64,000 nucleotides of DNA from Exiguobacterium sp. s48. Lineage in GTDB: Bacteria; Bacillota; Bacilli; Exiguobacteriales; Exiguobacteriaceae. The stretch covers positions 186,001 to 250,000 of the forward strand of contig NZ_JACSKC010000001.1 of assembly GCF_018617395.1 (NCBI RefSeq), in the 5' to 3' direction. The notes below the pieces were generated by a model, which ran no database searches, was not told where the DNA came from, and worked only from the letters and a program-made list of their open reading frames with translations. This document shows, one piece after another, positions 1 through 8,852 of this stretch. Both the position numbers and the translations under genes were made by a program. Within the stretch, counting starts at the first letter, position 1. Each line of letters begins with the position of its first letter.

Positions 1-1
1 C

Positions 2-913
2 CACGTGTACGGGATGTCATGCTGTCTAAACTTTGGGGTCACGAACGGTTATGAACTCGTCCTTGTCCCACGCTTCGACGTGACAGATGTCTTGAAGACG
101 ATTCAAAAGAAAAAGCCGCATTTCTTCCCAGGTGCCCCGACGATGTATGTCGGAATCTTAAACGATCCGAAATTGAAAAAGTATGACTTGTCTTCGATCG
201 AGGCGTGTATCTCAGGTTCGGCCCCACTTCCAATCGAGGTGCAAGAAGAATTTGAAAAAATCACGGGTGGTCGAATCGTGGAAGGGTACGGCTTATCTGA
301 GACATCTCCGGTCACACATGCGAACTTCTTATGGGATAAACGGATTGTCGGCTCAATCGGCGCGCCGCTCTCGGATACTTCTGCTAAAATAGTGATGGCA
401 GACGGAGAGACGGAGGCAGAGATTGGTGAGATTGGCGAAATCATGTTGAGTGGTCCGCAAGTCATGAAGGGCTATTGGCAAAAACCTGAGGAGACGGCAG
501 CTGTCTTAAAAGATGGGTGGCTCGCGACGGGTGACCTCGGGTACATGGGAGAGGACGGCTTCTTCTATATCGTCGATCGGAAGAAAGATATGATTATCGC
601 GGGGGGCTTCAATATTTATCCGCGTGAGATTGAGGAGATCCTTTACGAGCACCCGGCCGTCAAAGAGGCGGTCTGCATCGGTGTGCCGGACCCGTATCGT
701 GGCGAGACGGTGAAAGCATTTATCGTGCTTCGTGATGGGTCGAACGTGACGGAAGAAGAGCTCGACAAACATTGCCGTGAGAAGCTTGCGGCCTATAAAG
801 TGCCGAAGTTATATGAGTTCCGTGATGAGCTACCGAAGACGTTTGTCGGGAAGATTCTACGCCGTGTCCTCGTCGATGAAGAGAAGGCAAAACAAGTGAA
901 ACAAAGCAGTTGA
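2..913 (+). CDS. lcfA: Long-chain fatty-acid-CoA ligase, 3' part only
   Basis: C-terminal ~303 residues of an AMP-forming acyl-CoA synthetase, cut by the window edge. It activates long-chain fatty acids to acyl-CoA with ATP at the start of beta-oxidation. Visible family motifs are the adenylation signature EGYGLSETSPVTH, the TGDLGYM aspartate motif, the hinge DRKKDMIIAGGFN and the catalytic lysine near the C-terminus in VGKILRR. The residues match B. subtilis LcfA closely from memory, including the end DELPKT.VGKILRRVL. The stop codon lies within the -35 region of the downstream fadR promoter, so the two genes are packed tightly. Neighbours fadR and etfBA support a fatty-acid degradation role. 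Start lies outside the window. Confidence 0.95.
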   Translation, partial: HVYGMSCCLNFGVTNGYELVLVPRFDVTDVLKTIQKKKPHFFPGAPTMYVGILNDPKLKKYDLSSIEACISGSAPLPIEVQEEFEKITGGRIVEGYGLSETSPVTHANFLWDKRIVGSIGAPLSDTSAKIVMADGETEAEIGEIGEIMLSGPQVMKGYWQKPEETAAVLKDGWLATGDLGYMGEDGFFYIVDRKKDMIIAGGFNIYPREIEEILYEHPAVKEAVCIGVPDPYRGETVKAFIVLRDGSNVTEEELDKHCREKLAAYKVPKLYEFRDELPKTFVGKILRRVLVDEEKAKQVKQSS

Positions 914-937
914 CACCAAGCGTAGGCATGATAGAAT
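910..937 (+). promoter_or_regulatory. sigma-A promoter of fadR
   Basis: TTGACA at 910-915 and TAGAAT at 932-937 are separated by 16 nt. The -35 box overlaps the lcfA stop codon. A perfect palindrome begins 3 nt downstream of the -10, so bound repressor would sit across the transcription start. Confidence 0.7.
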
Positions 938-940
938 AAT

Positions 941-964
941 AAATGAATGAACCATCATTCATTT
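941..964. promoter_or_regulatory. FadR operator upstream of fadR
   Basis: Perfect inverted repeat with 10-bp arms (AAATGAATGA and its complement) around a 4-nt spacer. The core at 944-961, TGAATGAACCATCATTCA, fits the FadR box remembered from B. subtilis (TGAATGA-n4-TCATTCA). Placed between the -10 box and the ribosome binding site of fadR, it implies autorepression, relieved by long-chain acyl-CoA in the known family. Confidence 0.85.
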
Positions 965-992
965 TTCTGCAACGGTAAGGAGCTTGGGGTTT

Positions 993-1571
993 ATGACAAA
1001 TAACATTTCGAAAAGTGACCGAATCATTGATGCGGCGGTCAAAGTAATCGCCAATCATGGCTATCATGGTGCAAAGGTGACAGCCATTGCCAAAGAGGCG
1101 GGTGTCGCGGACGGCACGATTTACTTGTACTTTAAAAATAAGGAACATCTCTTAATTGAATTGTTCCAGGCAAAGATGGGGCTATTTATCGATTACTCGA
1201 AACAGCAAATCGAGAACGAGTCGACAGCCGGTAGTAAGTTATACCAACTGATCGAATCCCATTTGAAACAATTGTCGGCCGATTATGACCTCGCTGTCGT
1301 GACCCAAATCGAACTTCGACAGTCGAACTTGGTACTTCGTCAAAAAATCGGGGAAGTGCTTAAACCATACTTGAATTTGATTGATTCCGTCGTCAAACAC
1401 GGAATCGAGACAGGAGAGTTCGACAAGGATTTAGATTATCGACTCGCCCGTCAAATGATTTTCGGCACAATCGATGAGGTTGTGACGAGTTGGATGGCGA
1501 GCGGCTTCAAATACGATTTGATGTCGACGCTTCCGGATGTGCACCATATGTTAAAAAAGGGGCTTGCTTAA
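993..1571 (+). CDS. fadR: TetR-family repressor of fatty-acid degradation FadR (YsiA)
   Basis: 192-residue TetR-type regulator. The N-terminal helix-turn-helix is visible around residues 5-50 (IIDAAVKVIANHGYHGAKV, then the recognition region ADGTIYLYFKNKEHLL), followed by an all-helical ligand domain. In B. subtilis FadR represses beta-oxidation genes and releases DNA on binding long-chain acyl-CoA. The ATG at 993 is preferred: AAGGAG at 977-982 gives 10-nt spacing, whereas the in-frame TTG at 984 would touch the ribosome site. It sits between lcfA and etfB as in B. subtilis, but fadB, which follows fadR there, is missing here. A hairpin at 1560-1581 follows the stop without a T-run. Operators flank the gene on both sides. 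Confidence 0.92.
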   Translation: MTNNISKSDRIIDAAVKVIANHGYHGAKVTAIAKEAGVADGTIYLYFKNKEHLLIELFQAKMGLFIDYSKQQIENESTAGSKLYQLIESHLKQLSADYDLAVVTQIELRQSNLVLRQKIGEVLKPYLNLIDSVVKHGIETGEFDKDLDYRLARQMIFGTIDEVVTSWMASGFKYDLMSTLPDVHHMLKKGLA

Positions 1572-1599
1572 TAGTAAGCCCTATCACTAGCTCAAAAAA

Positions 1600-1617
1600 T
1601 GAATGCTGATTCATGAA
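1600..1617. promoter_or_regulatory. Second FadR-like operator, upstream of etfB
   Basis: TGAATGCTGATTCATGAA aligns with the operator at 944-961 and with the FadR box at about 13 of 18 positions. ATGAAT-n4-ATTCAT at 1599-1614 is a perfect dyad, and the overlapping 1609-1618 is a 10-bp palindrome. It lies 34 nt before the etfB start, suggesting that etfBA belongs to the same regulon. Weaker than the first site. Confidence 0.65.
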
Positions 1618-1650
1618 TGATGGGAAGAATTGACTAAAGGGGGATCAACC

Positions 1651-2424
1651 ATGAATATTTTTGTTTTGCTGAAACGTACGTTTGATACAGAGGAAGCGAT
1701 TCAGCTCGAGAATGGGGAAATTCAAGAAGACGGCGCTGAGTTCATCATCAACCCGTATGACGAATATGCGGTCGAAGAAGCGATTCAAAAACGTGACGCA
1801 CTCGGGGGAGAGGTCACGGTCATCACGGTAGGACCAGAAGACGCGGATAAAGAACTTCGGACAGCGCTCGCAATGGGTGCGGATAAAGCCGTTCGCATCT
1901 CAATCGAGGACGATGTCGAGGACGCGGACCATGTCACGATTTCAAAAGTGCTCGCGACATACCTAAAAGAACAAGACGTCGACCTCATCTTCGCAGGAAA
2001 CGTTGCTATCGATGGCGGTAGTGGACAAGTTGCTCCACGTGTCGCAGAACTATTGGACATGAACTATGTGACGACGATCACGGCTCTCGAAATCGACGGG
2101 TCAACAGCAACGGTCACGCGTGACGTCGAAGGGGACACGGAAGTCATCGAAGTCGCACTCCCACTTCTTGTGACAGCGCAACAAGGATTGAATGAGCCAC
2201 GTTACCCGAGCTTACCTGGAATCATGAAGGCGAAGAAAAAGCCACTTGAAGAACTTGAGCTCATGGATATCGACCTCGACGAAGATGAAATCGAAGCGAA
2301 AATCGAGACGATTGAACGATTCTTACCGGAAGAGAAGAAGGCTGGCCGAATCCTTGAAGGCGACATGTCGTCACAAGTAAGCGAGCTCGTACAACTTCTT
2401 CGCACGGAAGCGAAAGTCATTTAA
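1651..2424 (+). CDS. etfB: Electron transfer flavoprotein beta subunit
   Basis: 257-residue EtfB. It forms a heterodimer with EtfA and passes electrons from acyl-CoA dehydrogenases to the respiratory chain. Family features are the N-terminal LLKRTFDTEE region, the nucleotide-binding segment around LIFAGNVAIDGGSGQVAP, and the ETF beta signature with VTAQQGLNEPRYPSLPGIM. The ATG at 1651 follows AAAGGGGG at 1637-1644, so the upstream in-frame TTG at 1630 is not used. etfA follows 14 nt later, forming the etfBA pair. A FadR-like operator precedes the gene. Confidence 0.96.
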   Translation: MNIFVLLKRTFDTEEAIQLENGEIQEDGAEFIINPYDEYAVEEAIQKRDALGGEVTVITVGPEDADKELRTALAMGADKAVRISIEDDVEDADHVTISKVLATYLKEQDVDLIFAGNVAIDGGSGQVAPRVAELLDMNYVTTITALEIDGSTATVTRDVEGDTEVIEVALPLLVTAQQGLNEPRYPSLPGIMKAKKKPLEELELMDIDLDEDEIEAKIETIERFLPEEKKAGRILEGDMSSQVSELVQLLRTEAKVI

Positions 2425-2438
2425 GGGGGAGATCATTG

Positions 2439-3404
2439 ATGAAAGCTTTAGTACTCGCAGAAGCGCGTGAAGGCGCGTTACGTAACGTATCATTCGAAGC
2501 CATCGCTGCGGCGAAACAATTGACAGACGATGTGACGGCAGTCGTGATCGGGGATCACGTCCAATCACTCGCACAAGAACTCGGGGAGTATGGCGCAAGT
2601 CGCGTCCTCGTCGTCGAGGACGATCGTCTCAAACACTATACGCCAGACGGCTACGGACAAGTGCTCCGTCAGTTGATCGAGCAAGAGAACCCAGAGTTGA
2701 TCGTCCTTGGACACACGGCTCTTGGGAAAGACATTGCACCGAAACTCGCGGCACGCCTTGATGCCGGACTCATCAGTGACGTCGTCTCGATCGAAGGATC
2801 AGGTCGTGACGCAGAGTTCGTTCGCCCAATCTACTCAGGGAAAGCGTTCGAAAAAGTAAAATTCAAAGACTCGGTCATGTTCTTCACAATCCGTCCGAAC
2901 AACATCGACCCGCTCTCGCCTCAAGCTGGAGCGAGTGTGACGGTTGAAACGCCTGCAGTCGAATTGAAAGACCTTGCGATGATCGTCAAGGAAGTCGTCC
3001 GGAAGGCGACTGGGAAAGTCGACTTGTCGGAAGCGAAAGTCATCGTCGCAGGTGGACGTGGCGTGAAGAGTGAAGACGGATTTAAACCGCTCGAAGAGTT
3101 GGCTGAACTTCTCGGGGGAGCCGTCGGTGCTTCACGTGGAGCATGTGATGCCGACTATTGTGACTATGCACTTCAAATTGGACAGACGGGTAAAGTCGTT
3201 ACTCCTGACCTTTACATCGCTTGTGGGATTTCTGGAGCGATTCAACACTTGGCAGGGATGAGTAACGCAAAAGTCATCGTCGCCATCAACAAAGATCCGG
3301 AAGCCAACATCTTTACCGTAGCTGACTACGGGATCGTCGGCGATTTGTTCGATGTCGTCCCGATGTTGACAGAAGAATTCCGCAAACACCTCGTCAATAG
3401 CTAA
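2439..3404 (+). CDS. etfA: Electron transfer flavoprotein alpha subunit
   Basis: 321-residue EtfA, partner of EtfB. The N-terminal alpha/beta domain is followed by the C-terminal FAD-binding domain, seen in [12 protein letters not shown], the [12 protein letters not shown] stretch, and the signature with [17 protein letters not shown]. The FAD cofactor sits in this domain in known ETFs. The ATG at 2439 follows AAGGGGGAG at 2423-2431, which itself overlaps the etfB stop region. Same transcription unit as etfB. Confidence 0.96.
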   Translation: MKALVLAEAREGALRNVSFEAIAAAKQLTDDVTAVVIGDHVQSLAQELGEYGASRVLVVEDDRLKHYTPDGYGQVLRQLIEQENPELIVLGHTALGKDIAPKLAARLDAGLISDVVSIEGSGRDAEFVRPIYSGKAFEKVKFKDSVMFFTIRPNNIDPLSPQAGASVTVETPAVELKDLAMIVKEVVRKATGKVDLSEAKVIVAGGRGVKSEDGFKPLEELAELLGGAVGASRGACDADYCDYALQIGQTGKVVTPDLYIACGISGAIQHLAGMSNAKVIVAINKDPEANIFTVADYGIVGDLFDVVPMLTEEFRKHLVNS

Positions 3405-3436
3405 TAAGCAAAACGTTTTGGGGTTGTTACCCTCCG

Positions 3437-3445
3437 TGGTATACT
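3437..3445 (+). promoter_or_regulatory. Extended -10 promoter of trxA
   Basis: TGGTATACT is an extended -10 element (TGn-TATACT). No good -35 is seen at 17 nt; a GTTTTG further up could be a weak box. A short GGGT-TGTT-ACCC hairpin lies just upstream. trxA would thus be transcribed apart from etfBA. Confidence 0.45.
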
Positions 3446-3511
3446 CTGAACATGAATTGCATGAGAGTTCTCTATCAGGACTCTCTCATCTTATTGGGGA
3501 GGTTTTTACAA

Positions 3512-3826
3512 ATGGCTATTAAACACGCAACGACTCAATCGTTTGAACAAGATGTAAAAGAGGGCGTCGTCCTCGTAGATTTCTGGGCAACTTGGTGTGG
3601 ACCATGTCGCATGATCGCGCCAGTTCTCGAAGAACTCGATCAAGAAATGGGTGACCAAGTCCAAATCGTGAAACTCGATGTCGACGAAAACCCAGAAGTC
3701 GCAGGTGCTTTCCAAATTCAAAGTATCCCTACACTCATGATGTTCAAAGACGGCGAACCTGTTTCTAAAACAATGGGCTTCCAACCGAAAGAAGCATTGA
3801 AAGAGTTTATTGCGACAGCACAATAA
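3512..3826 (+). CDS. trxA: Thioredoxin
   Basis: 104-residue thioredoxin, the family's usual length. The active site WCGPC lies at residues 28-32 and the conserved cis-proline loop SIPT follows. It is a cytoplasmic disulfide reductant, normally recycled by thioredoxin reductase. The ATG at 3512 follows GGGGAGG in the right position; longer in-frame versions would add an atypical N-terminus. Gene order etfA-trxA matches B. subtilis. A strong terminator follows. Confidence 0.98.
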   Translation: MAIKHATTQSFEQDVKEGVVLVDFWATWCGPCRMIAPVLEELDQEMGDQVQIVKLDVDENPEVAGAFQIQSIPTLMMFKDGEPVSKTMGFQPKEALKEFIATAQ

Positions 3827-3832
3827 TTGCGT

Positions 3833-3862
3833 AGCAGCCGATTCGAATCGGCTGCTTTTTTT
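3833..3862 (+). terminator. Terminator of trxA
   Basis: 12-bp perfect hairpin (AGCAGCCGATTC and its complement, essentially self-complementary) at 3833-3856, followed by a run of seven T. Confidence 0.9.
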
Positions 3863-3891
3863 GTTTTATCGACTTGAAAAGAAGGAAAAGG

Positions 3892-3971
3892 ACAGACGAG
3901 CGGGGAATAAGTTGAGTTATCCCATACAGCCTGATTGAAGGGCCAATTCTGATACATATCGTCTGTTTTTC
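3892..3971 (+). ncRNA. Candidate structured RNA ending in an intrinsic terminator
   Basis: In the gene-free stretch between trxA and mrpA, ACAGACGA (3892-3899) pairs with TCGTCTGT (3959-3966), which runs straight into a T-run. The ~60 nt enclosed can form two inner hairpins: GGG-ATAA with TTAT-CCC (3902-3923), and a weaker CAG/GATT with AATT/CTG (about 3927-3950). The arrangement resembles a small riboswitch or sRNA closed by a terminator, but no known class is recognised and no clear promoter is seen. It lies about 200 nt before the Mrp operon. Confidence 0.4.
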
Positions 3972-4176
3972 AAATTTTTTTTTGAGGATTTTCCGTCGGC
4001 TTCCTTCATATTTAACAGATTCGAAATTTTGACGAGAGAGCATCTGAACTGGAAGCTTTTATCATGGAAACAGACTGAAAATTTGCGCTATACTCATGAG
4101 GAAGACTTGATGGAGTCAAGTGAACTTACTTTACGACTCACTCAATGGTACGACTCTGTTCGAAGGAGGAATTTTC
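3972..4176 (+). other. Gene-free leader of the mrp operon
   Basis: No supported gene. It contains a T-rich run at 3974-3983, a possible -10 (TATACT, 4089-4094) without a convincing -35, and a possible hairpin GAGTCAAGT (4113-4121) with ACTT and GACTC (4128-4139) shortly before the ribosome site. The mrp promoter should lie here. Confidence 0.4.
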
Positions 4177-6618
4177 TTGTCGGTGTTACATTTAGCTATT
4201 TTGTTGCCGCTCCTTGCGGCACCGTTCATCCCGCTTTTGTTTCGGGGGATGAGACAAATTCATACAGGCTGGTTCGTCTTAATCGTTCCGGTCGTCCTCG
4301 TCACCTACTTCGCCGGATTCATTCCGATTACAAGTGCAGGGGACGTCGTGACAGAGACGATTGCGTGGATGCCATCCCTCGGGATCAACTTCACGGCATA
4401 TGTCGATGGACTGAGCCTATTATTCGCCCTTCTCATCACAGGGATCGGGTCACTCGTTGTTCTCTATTCAATCTACTATCTGAATAAGGACAAAGAGTCG
4501 CTCGGGAATTTTTATGTGTATCTCTTGATGTTCATGAGTGCGATGCTCGGGGTCGTTCTCTCGGACAACATGATCGTCATGTATATGTTCTGGGAACTCA
4601 CTTCGATTTCATCTTTCCTGTTAATCGGATATTGGTATGAAAAAGAACGTTCTCGTTACGGCGCTCAAAAGTCGATGCTTCTCACGGTGTTCGGAGGATT
4701 GTCGATGCTTGGGGGGATCGTACTAATCGAGTCGATGATTGGCTCGTACAGCATTCGAGACATGGTCGCAAACTCCGGTGTGATTGCGGAGAGCCCATTC
4801 TTCCTCGTGGCGATGATTCTCATTTTGCTCGGGGCATTCACGAAGTCCGCGCAATTCCCGTTCCACATCTGGTTGCCTGACGCGATGGAAGCACCGACTC
4901 CGGTCAGTGCATACCTCCACTCGGCAACGATGGTCAAGGCGGGTCTTTATCTCGTGGCCCGTATGAGCCCGGTGTTCCAAGAGTCGGCTGTATGGTTGTG
5001 GACGATAGCCGTGGTCGGGATGTTCACGATGTTCTGGGGCTCGTTCAATGCCGTGAAGCAGACCGATTTGAAAGGAATCTTGGCATTCTCGACAGTCAGT
5101 CAGCTTGGATTGATCATGTCGCTCCTCGGTCTCGGGGCTGCGGCGCTTCACTATGACGGGATGGATGACAATATCTTTATGGTGGCGACGATTGCGGCCA
5201 TCTTCCATCTCATCAACCATGCGACATTCAAAGGATCGCTCTTCATGATGGCGGGGATCGTCGATCATGAGACAGGGACACGTGATATTCGTAAGCTCGG
5301 TGGTCTGATGACCGTCATGCCGATCTCATTCACGATTGCCGTGATCGGTTCCTTGTCCATGGCAGGTCTTCCTCCGTTTAACGGATTCTTGAGTAAAGAG
5401 ATGTTTTTAAAGGCGACGACGAAAGTCTTTTCAGCCGATTTCTTTGCACTTGATACGATTGGAATTGTACTCCCGATTATTGCGTTTGTCGGAAGTGTGT
5501 TCACGTTCATCTACAGCATCATGCTGTTCACGAAAACGTTCATGGGTAAAGCGAAGTTCGACCAGTTACCGAAACAACCGCATGAGGCGCCGATTGGGAT
5601 GTTGATTTCTCCTGTCATTCTTGCGCTTCTCGTCGTGGTTCTCGGTTTCTTCCCGAACGTTTTGTCGCACTCGCTCATTAAACCGGCAGTCGAATCGATT
5701 TATCCGACCCTTGTCGCAGAGGGACAGGAAGTCGACGTCCACATCTACTTCTGGCACGGATTGACACCTGAGTTGTTCATGACCATCGGGGTCGTGGTGC
5801 TCGGTTCGTTGCTGTTCTGGCAGTTGGGTAAATGGATGGGCATCTACAACCGAATCCCATATCGTTTGACGCTGAACGGGATGTACGACGGCACGCTCGT
5901 CTGGTCGAACAAAGCGGCATATCGCTTTAAAGACAATTACATGACGGGATTCATTCGGTCATACTTGATCTACATCTTCGTATTCCTTTCAGGGATGATG
6001 CTCTTTAGCATCTGGTGGTTCGGGATGTACGACTTCTCATTTGAGAACTTGGCAGAAATCGCACCATATGAATATGTTCTCGGGACCGTCGTCATGCTCG
6101 GTGCGCTCGCCATTCTCTTTATGAAGTCGAGACTTCCATCTATTATCTTACTCGGGGTCGTCGGTTACGGCGTGGCACTCTTCTTCGTCTTCTTCGGAGC
6201 CCCTGACTTGGCACTCACACAGCTCGTCATTGAGACGGTGTCGGTGGCGTTGTTCTTACTCGTCTTTTATCACATGCCGGACATCAGTAAGAAAGAAGTA
6301 CGCATGCGCTTTAAAGTGGGGAATGCTCTCGTGGCGATTCTCGTCGGGACGACCGTGATGCTCCTCAGCTTCATGGCATTGACGAATAAATCGCTCACCT
6401 CGATCTCTGAGTTTTATAAAGAGAACGTGTATGAGCTCGCTGCCGGGAAGAACATGGTCAACGTTGTCCTTGTCGACTTCCGTGGCTTTGATACCTTGTT
6501 TGAAATCGTGGTCCTCGGACTTGCGTCCCTCGGGATTTACACGATGATTAAATTTAGAACATCACGACGTACGAAAGGAGAAGGTGCACATGAAGCAAAA
6601 CAGCAAACGCGTCAATGA
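4177..6618 (+). CDS. mrpA: Mrp Na+/H+ antiporter subunit A
   Basis: 813-residue polytopic membrane protein, the largest Mrp subunit. It resembles complex I NuoL in its first ~500 residues (MEAPTPVSAYLHSATMVKAG, LINHATFKGSLF) and carries the C-terminal MrpA/MrpB-like domain (GAPDLALTQLVIETVSVALF). The complex exchanges cytoplasmic Na+ for external H+, giving alkali and sodium tolerance. The TTG at 4177 is chosen: AAGGAGG lies at 4163-4169, and the product MSVLHLAILLPLLAAP matches the B. subtilis MrpA N-terminus, while the upstream in-frame GTG (4120) lacks a ribosome site. First gene of mrpABCDEFG; it overlaps mrpB by 29 nt. Confidence 0.96.
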   Translation: MSVLHLAILLPLLAAPFIPLLFRGMRQIHTGWFVLIVPVVLVTYFAGFIPITSAGDVVTETIAWMPSLGINFTAYVDGLSLLFALLITGIGSLVVLYSIYYLNKDKESLGNFYVYLLMFMSAMLGVVLSDNMIVMYMFWELTSISSFLLIGYWYEKERSRYGAQKSMLLTVFGGLSMLGGIVLIESMIGSYSIRDMVANSGVIAESPFFLVAMILILLGAFTKSAQFPFHIWLPDAMEAPTPVSAYLHSATMVKAGLYLVARMSPVFQESAVWLWTIAVVGMFTMFWGSFNAVKQTDLKGILAFSTVSQLGLIMSLLGLGAAALHYDGMDDNIFMVATIAAIFHLINHATFKGSLFMMAGIVDHETGTRDIRKLGGLMTVMPISFTIAVIGSLSMAGLPPFNGFLSKEMFLKATTKVFSADFFALDTIGIVLPIIAFVGSVFTFIYSIMLFTKTFMGKAKFDQLPKQPHEAPIGMLISPVILALLVVVLGFFPNVLSHSLIKPAVESIYPTLVAEGQEVDVHIYFWHGLTPELFMTIGVVVLGSLLFWQLGKWMGIYNRIPYRLTLNGMYDGTLVWSNKAAYRFKDNYMTGFIRSYLIYIFVFLSGMMLFSIWWFGMYDFSFENLAEIAPYEYVLGTVVMLGALAILFMKSRLPSIILLGVVGYGVALFFVFFGAPDLALTQLVIETVSVALFLLVFYHMPDISKKEVRMRFKVGNALVAILVGTTVMLLSFMALTNKSLTSISEFYKENVYELAAGKNMVNVVLVDFRGFDTLFEIVVLGLASLGIYTMIKFRTSRRTKGEGAHEAKQQTRQ

Positions 6619-7027
6619 CGTTATTTTGCAGACGGCCGCAATCATCATCTTCTTCATCATCGTCATCTTCTCGATTGATTTGTTCTTTGCCGGTCACTAT
6701 TCACCAGGTGGAGGCTTCATCGGTGGATTGATGACCTCTGCGGCCCTCGTCCTGTTGTTACTCGCATTCGATGCGAAGACGCTCGCGAACGTACTTCCGG
6801 TCAACTATCGCCTCATGACAGCAAGTGGGTTGCTGATTGCGCTTGCGACAAGTCTTCATTCAGTTTTTCTAGGTCGTCCGTTTTTGACACATGCTTATGG
6901 AAAGTTTCATTTGCCACTTCTCGGTGAGCAGACGCTCCATACGGCGATTGCATTCGACTTAGGCGTTTACCTTGTTGTCATCGGTGTCACCATGACGATC
7001 ATTCAAACGATTGGAGAGAGTGAATAA
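6590..7027 (+). CDS. mrpB: Mrp Na+/H+ antiporter subunit B
   Basis: 145-residue hydrophobic MrpB subunit with about four membrane segments. The conserved SPGGGFIGGLMTSAALVL stretch is present. It is required for assembly and activity of the Mrp complex. AAAGGAG at 6574-6580 favours the ATG at 6590 over the GTG two codons upstream. It begins inside the end of mrpA and its stop overlaps the mrpC start by one base (TAATG), suggesting translational coupling. Confidence 0.95.
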   Translation: MKQNSKRVNDVILQTAAIIIFFIIVIFSIDLFFAGHYSPGGGFIGGLMTSAALVLLLLAFDAKTLANVLPVNYRLMTASGLLIALATSLHSVFLGRPFLTHAYGKFHLPLLGEQTLHTAIAFDLGVYLVVIGVTMTIIQTIGESE

Positions 7028-7368
7028 TGGAAATCTTCGTTAGCATCATCATCGGTGTCCTGACGATGTGTGCGGTCTATCTTGTTCTCTCAAGAAGTTT
7101 GTTACGCATCATCATCGGTACGGCACTGTTCAGTCACGCCGCACACTTGCTCGTCTTGACGACGGCAGGATTGAAGACGGGGGCTGCCCCTGTTCTTGTG
7201 GATGGGGTGACTGAATTCACAGACCCGTTACCACAAGCTCTCGTCTTGACGGCGATTGTTATCAGTTTTGGGGTGACGGCGTTCTTCCTCGTACTTGCTT
7301 ATCGCACGTATCAGGAGCTCAGCACGGACAATATGGAAGAAATGAAAGGAACAGAATCGTATGATTAA
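7027..7368 (+). CDS. mrpC: Mrp Na+/H+ antiporter subunit C
   Basis: 113-residue NuoK-like subunit with three predicted membrane helices. Conserved features include the LLRIIIGTALFSHAAHLLVL stretch and DPLPQALVLTAIVI. It shares the operon with the other six Mrp genes and overlaps mrpD by 8 nt. Confidence 0.95.
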   Translation: MEIFVSIIIGVLTMCAVYLVLSRSLLRIIIGTALFSHAAHLLVLTTAGLKTGAAPVLVDGVTEFTDPLPQALVLTAIVISFGVTAFFLVLAYRTYQELSTDNMEEMKGTESYD

Positions 7369-8845
7369 CTTACCGGTCTTTCCAATCGTCATTCCTGCGC
7401 TTGCGGCCATCCTCATGATGTTCATGCCGAAACGTGTCCAGCTGCAGCGCGGGATGGCTCTTGGAGCTTTAGTCATCACTTCGATCGTGTCACTCTTTCT
7501 CGTGCACACGGTCTCGACAGAGGGAATTCAGACCCTCAATCTCGGGAGTTGGCAGGCACCGTTCGGGATCACACTCGTATCGGATATGCTGTCAGCCCTA
7601 CTCGTCACGACGTCGACATTGCTCACACTCTTTATCGTGTGGTTCGCCGTCCATTATTTCTCAGATTCGTATGAAGGCAACTATCTCTACATTGCGATGC
7701 TGTTCTTGCTCGTCGGGGTGAACGGTGCCTTCACGACAGGCGATATTTTCAACTTGTTCGTCTTCTTCGAGGTTTTCTTGATGTCTTCGTATGTCCTGAT
7801 TGTACTCGGTGGACGTGGCGTTCAGTTACGCGAGTCGATCAAGTACTTGCTCGTAAACATTATTGCATCGGCTCTCTTCGTCATGTCAGTTGCCTTACTC
7901 TATGGCGTGACAGGCACGCTCAACTTGGCAGACTTGGCGATGAAGATCCCGCTCGTCGACAATCCGGACGTCATCACCGTCATCGGTGTGCTATTCGTCA
8001 TCGTCTTCGGGATGAAAGGGGCACTTGTCCCACTTCATTATTGGCTACCAGGAGCGTATGTGGTCGCGCCGACACCGATTCTCGCGATGTTCGGAGCCCT
8101 CTTGACGAAAGTCGGGATCTACTCGATCTTACGGACGTATACGCTTCTCTTTGATGGGAACGGTGATTTTTTACAGACCTTCCTCATGGTGCTCGCTGCC
8201 CTCACGATCTTCATCGGGATGACGGGTGCGATCGCCTATAATGATGTGAAGTTGATTATCATCTACAACATTATGATCGCGGTCGGGGTCATCCTTTACG
8301 GAATCTCGGTGAACACGCAGACGTCCCTTGAAGGGTCGCTCTACTACTTGATTCACGATATGTTGATCAAGGCCGTCCTCTTCATGCTCGTCGGGATGAT
8401 GATTGGCATCACCAAATCTGGTCAACTCCGGGATATGGGGGGGCTCATCACACGATTCCCGCTCTTCGGATGGACGTTCTTCGTCGCAGCGCTCTCGCTT
8501 GCGGGGATTCCCCCACTCAGTGGGTTCTTCGGGAAACTGTTGATCGTGTCAGGTGGGATGAACGAAGGCGAGCTCTTTGGACCACTTCTTGTTCTCATCT
8601 CAAGTCTCTTCGTCCTCTATTCGGTCATGAAGATTTTCTTGAACGGATTTTGGGGAGAGGCGAAACGTGAGTACGATGGGCCACTCGCGCCATATACGAA
8701 ACGATTGATTGTGCCGGTGTTCTTGTTGCTTGCCATTGCGGTCGCATACGGTTTTGGGGCAGAAGCCATCCACCCGTATATCACCCAAGCAATCGAACCG
8801 CTCGTCAATCCAGAAATCTATATCGATGCCGTGATAAAGGAGTGA
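7361..8845 (+). CDS. mrpD: Mrp Na+/H+ antiporter subunit D
   Basis: 494-residue NuoN/NuoM-like membrane subunit with roughly 14 helices. Typical motifs are the GDIFNLFVFFEVFLMSSY helix with its conserved glutamate, MKGALVPLHYWLPGAYVVAP with its lysine, and LAGIPPLSGFFGK. Together with MrpA it is thought to form proton- and ion-moving modules in the complex. It starts within mrpC. mrpE follows 7 nt after its stop. Confidence 0.96.
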   Translation: MINLPVFPIVIPALAAILMMFMPKRVQLQRGMALGALVITSIVSLFLVHTVSTEGIQTLNLGSWQAPFGITLVSDMLSALLVTTSTLLTLFIVWFAVHYFSDSYEGNYLYIAMLFLLVGVNGAFTTGDIFNLFVFFEVFLMSSYVLIVLGGRGVQLRESIKYLLVNIIASALFVMSVALLYGVTGTLNLADLAMKIPLVDNPDVITVIGVLFVIVFGMKGALVPLHYWLPGAYVVAPTPILAMFGALLTKVGIYSILRTYTLLFDGNGDFLQTFLMVLAALTIFIGMTGAIAYNDVKLIIIYNIMIAVGVILYGISVNTQTSLEGSLYYLIHDMLIKAVLFMLVGMMIGITKSGQLRDMGGLITRFPLFGWTFFVAALSLAGIPPLSGFFGKLLIVSGGMNEGELFGPLLVLISSLFVLYSVMKIFLNGFWGEAKREYDGPLAPYTKRLIVPVFLLLAIAVAYGFGAEAIHPYITQAIEPLVNPEIYIDAVIKE

Positions 8846-8852
8846 ATGACAG

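Noticed and set aside
4029-4487. 152-codon plus frame overlapping the mrpA start
   Set aside because: Arg/His-rich translation, overlaps the conserved mrpA N-terminus in another frame; the strong AAGGAGG belongs to mrpA.
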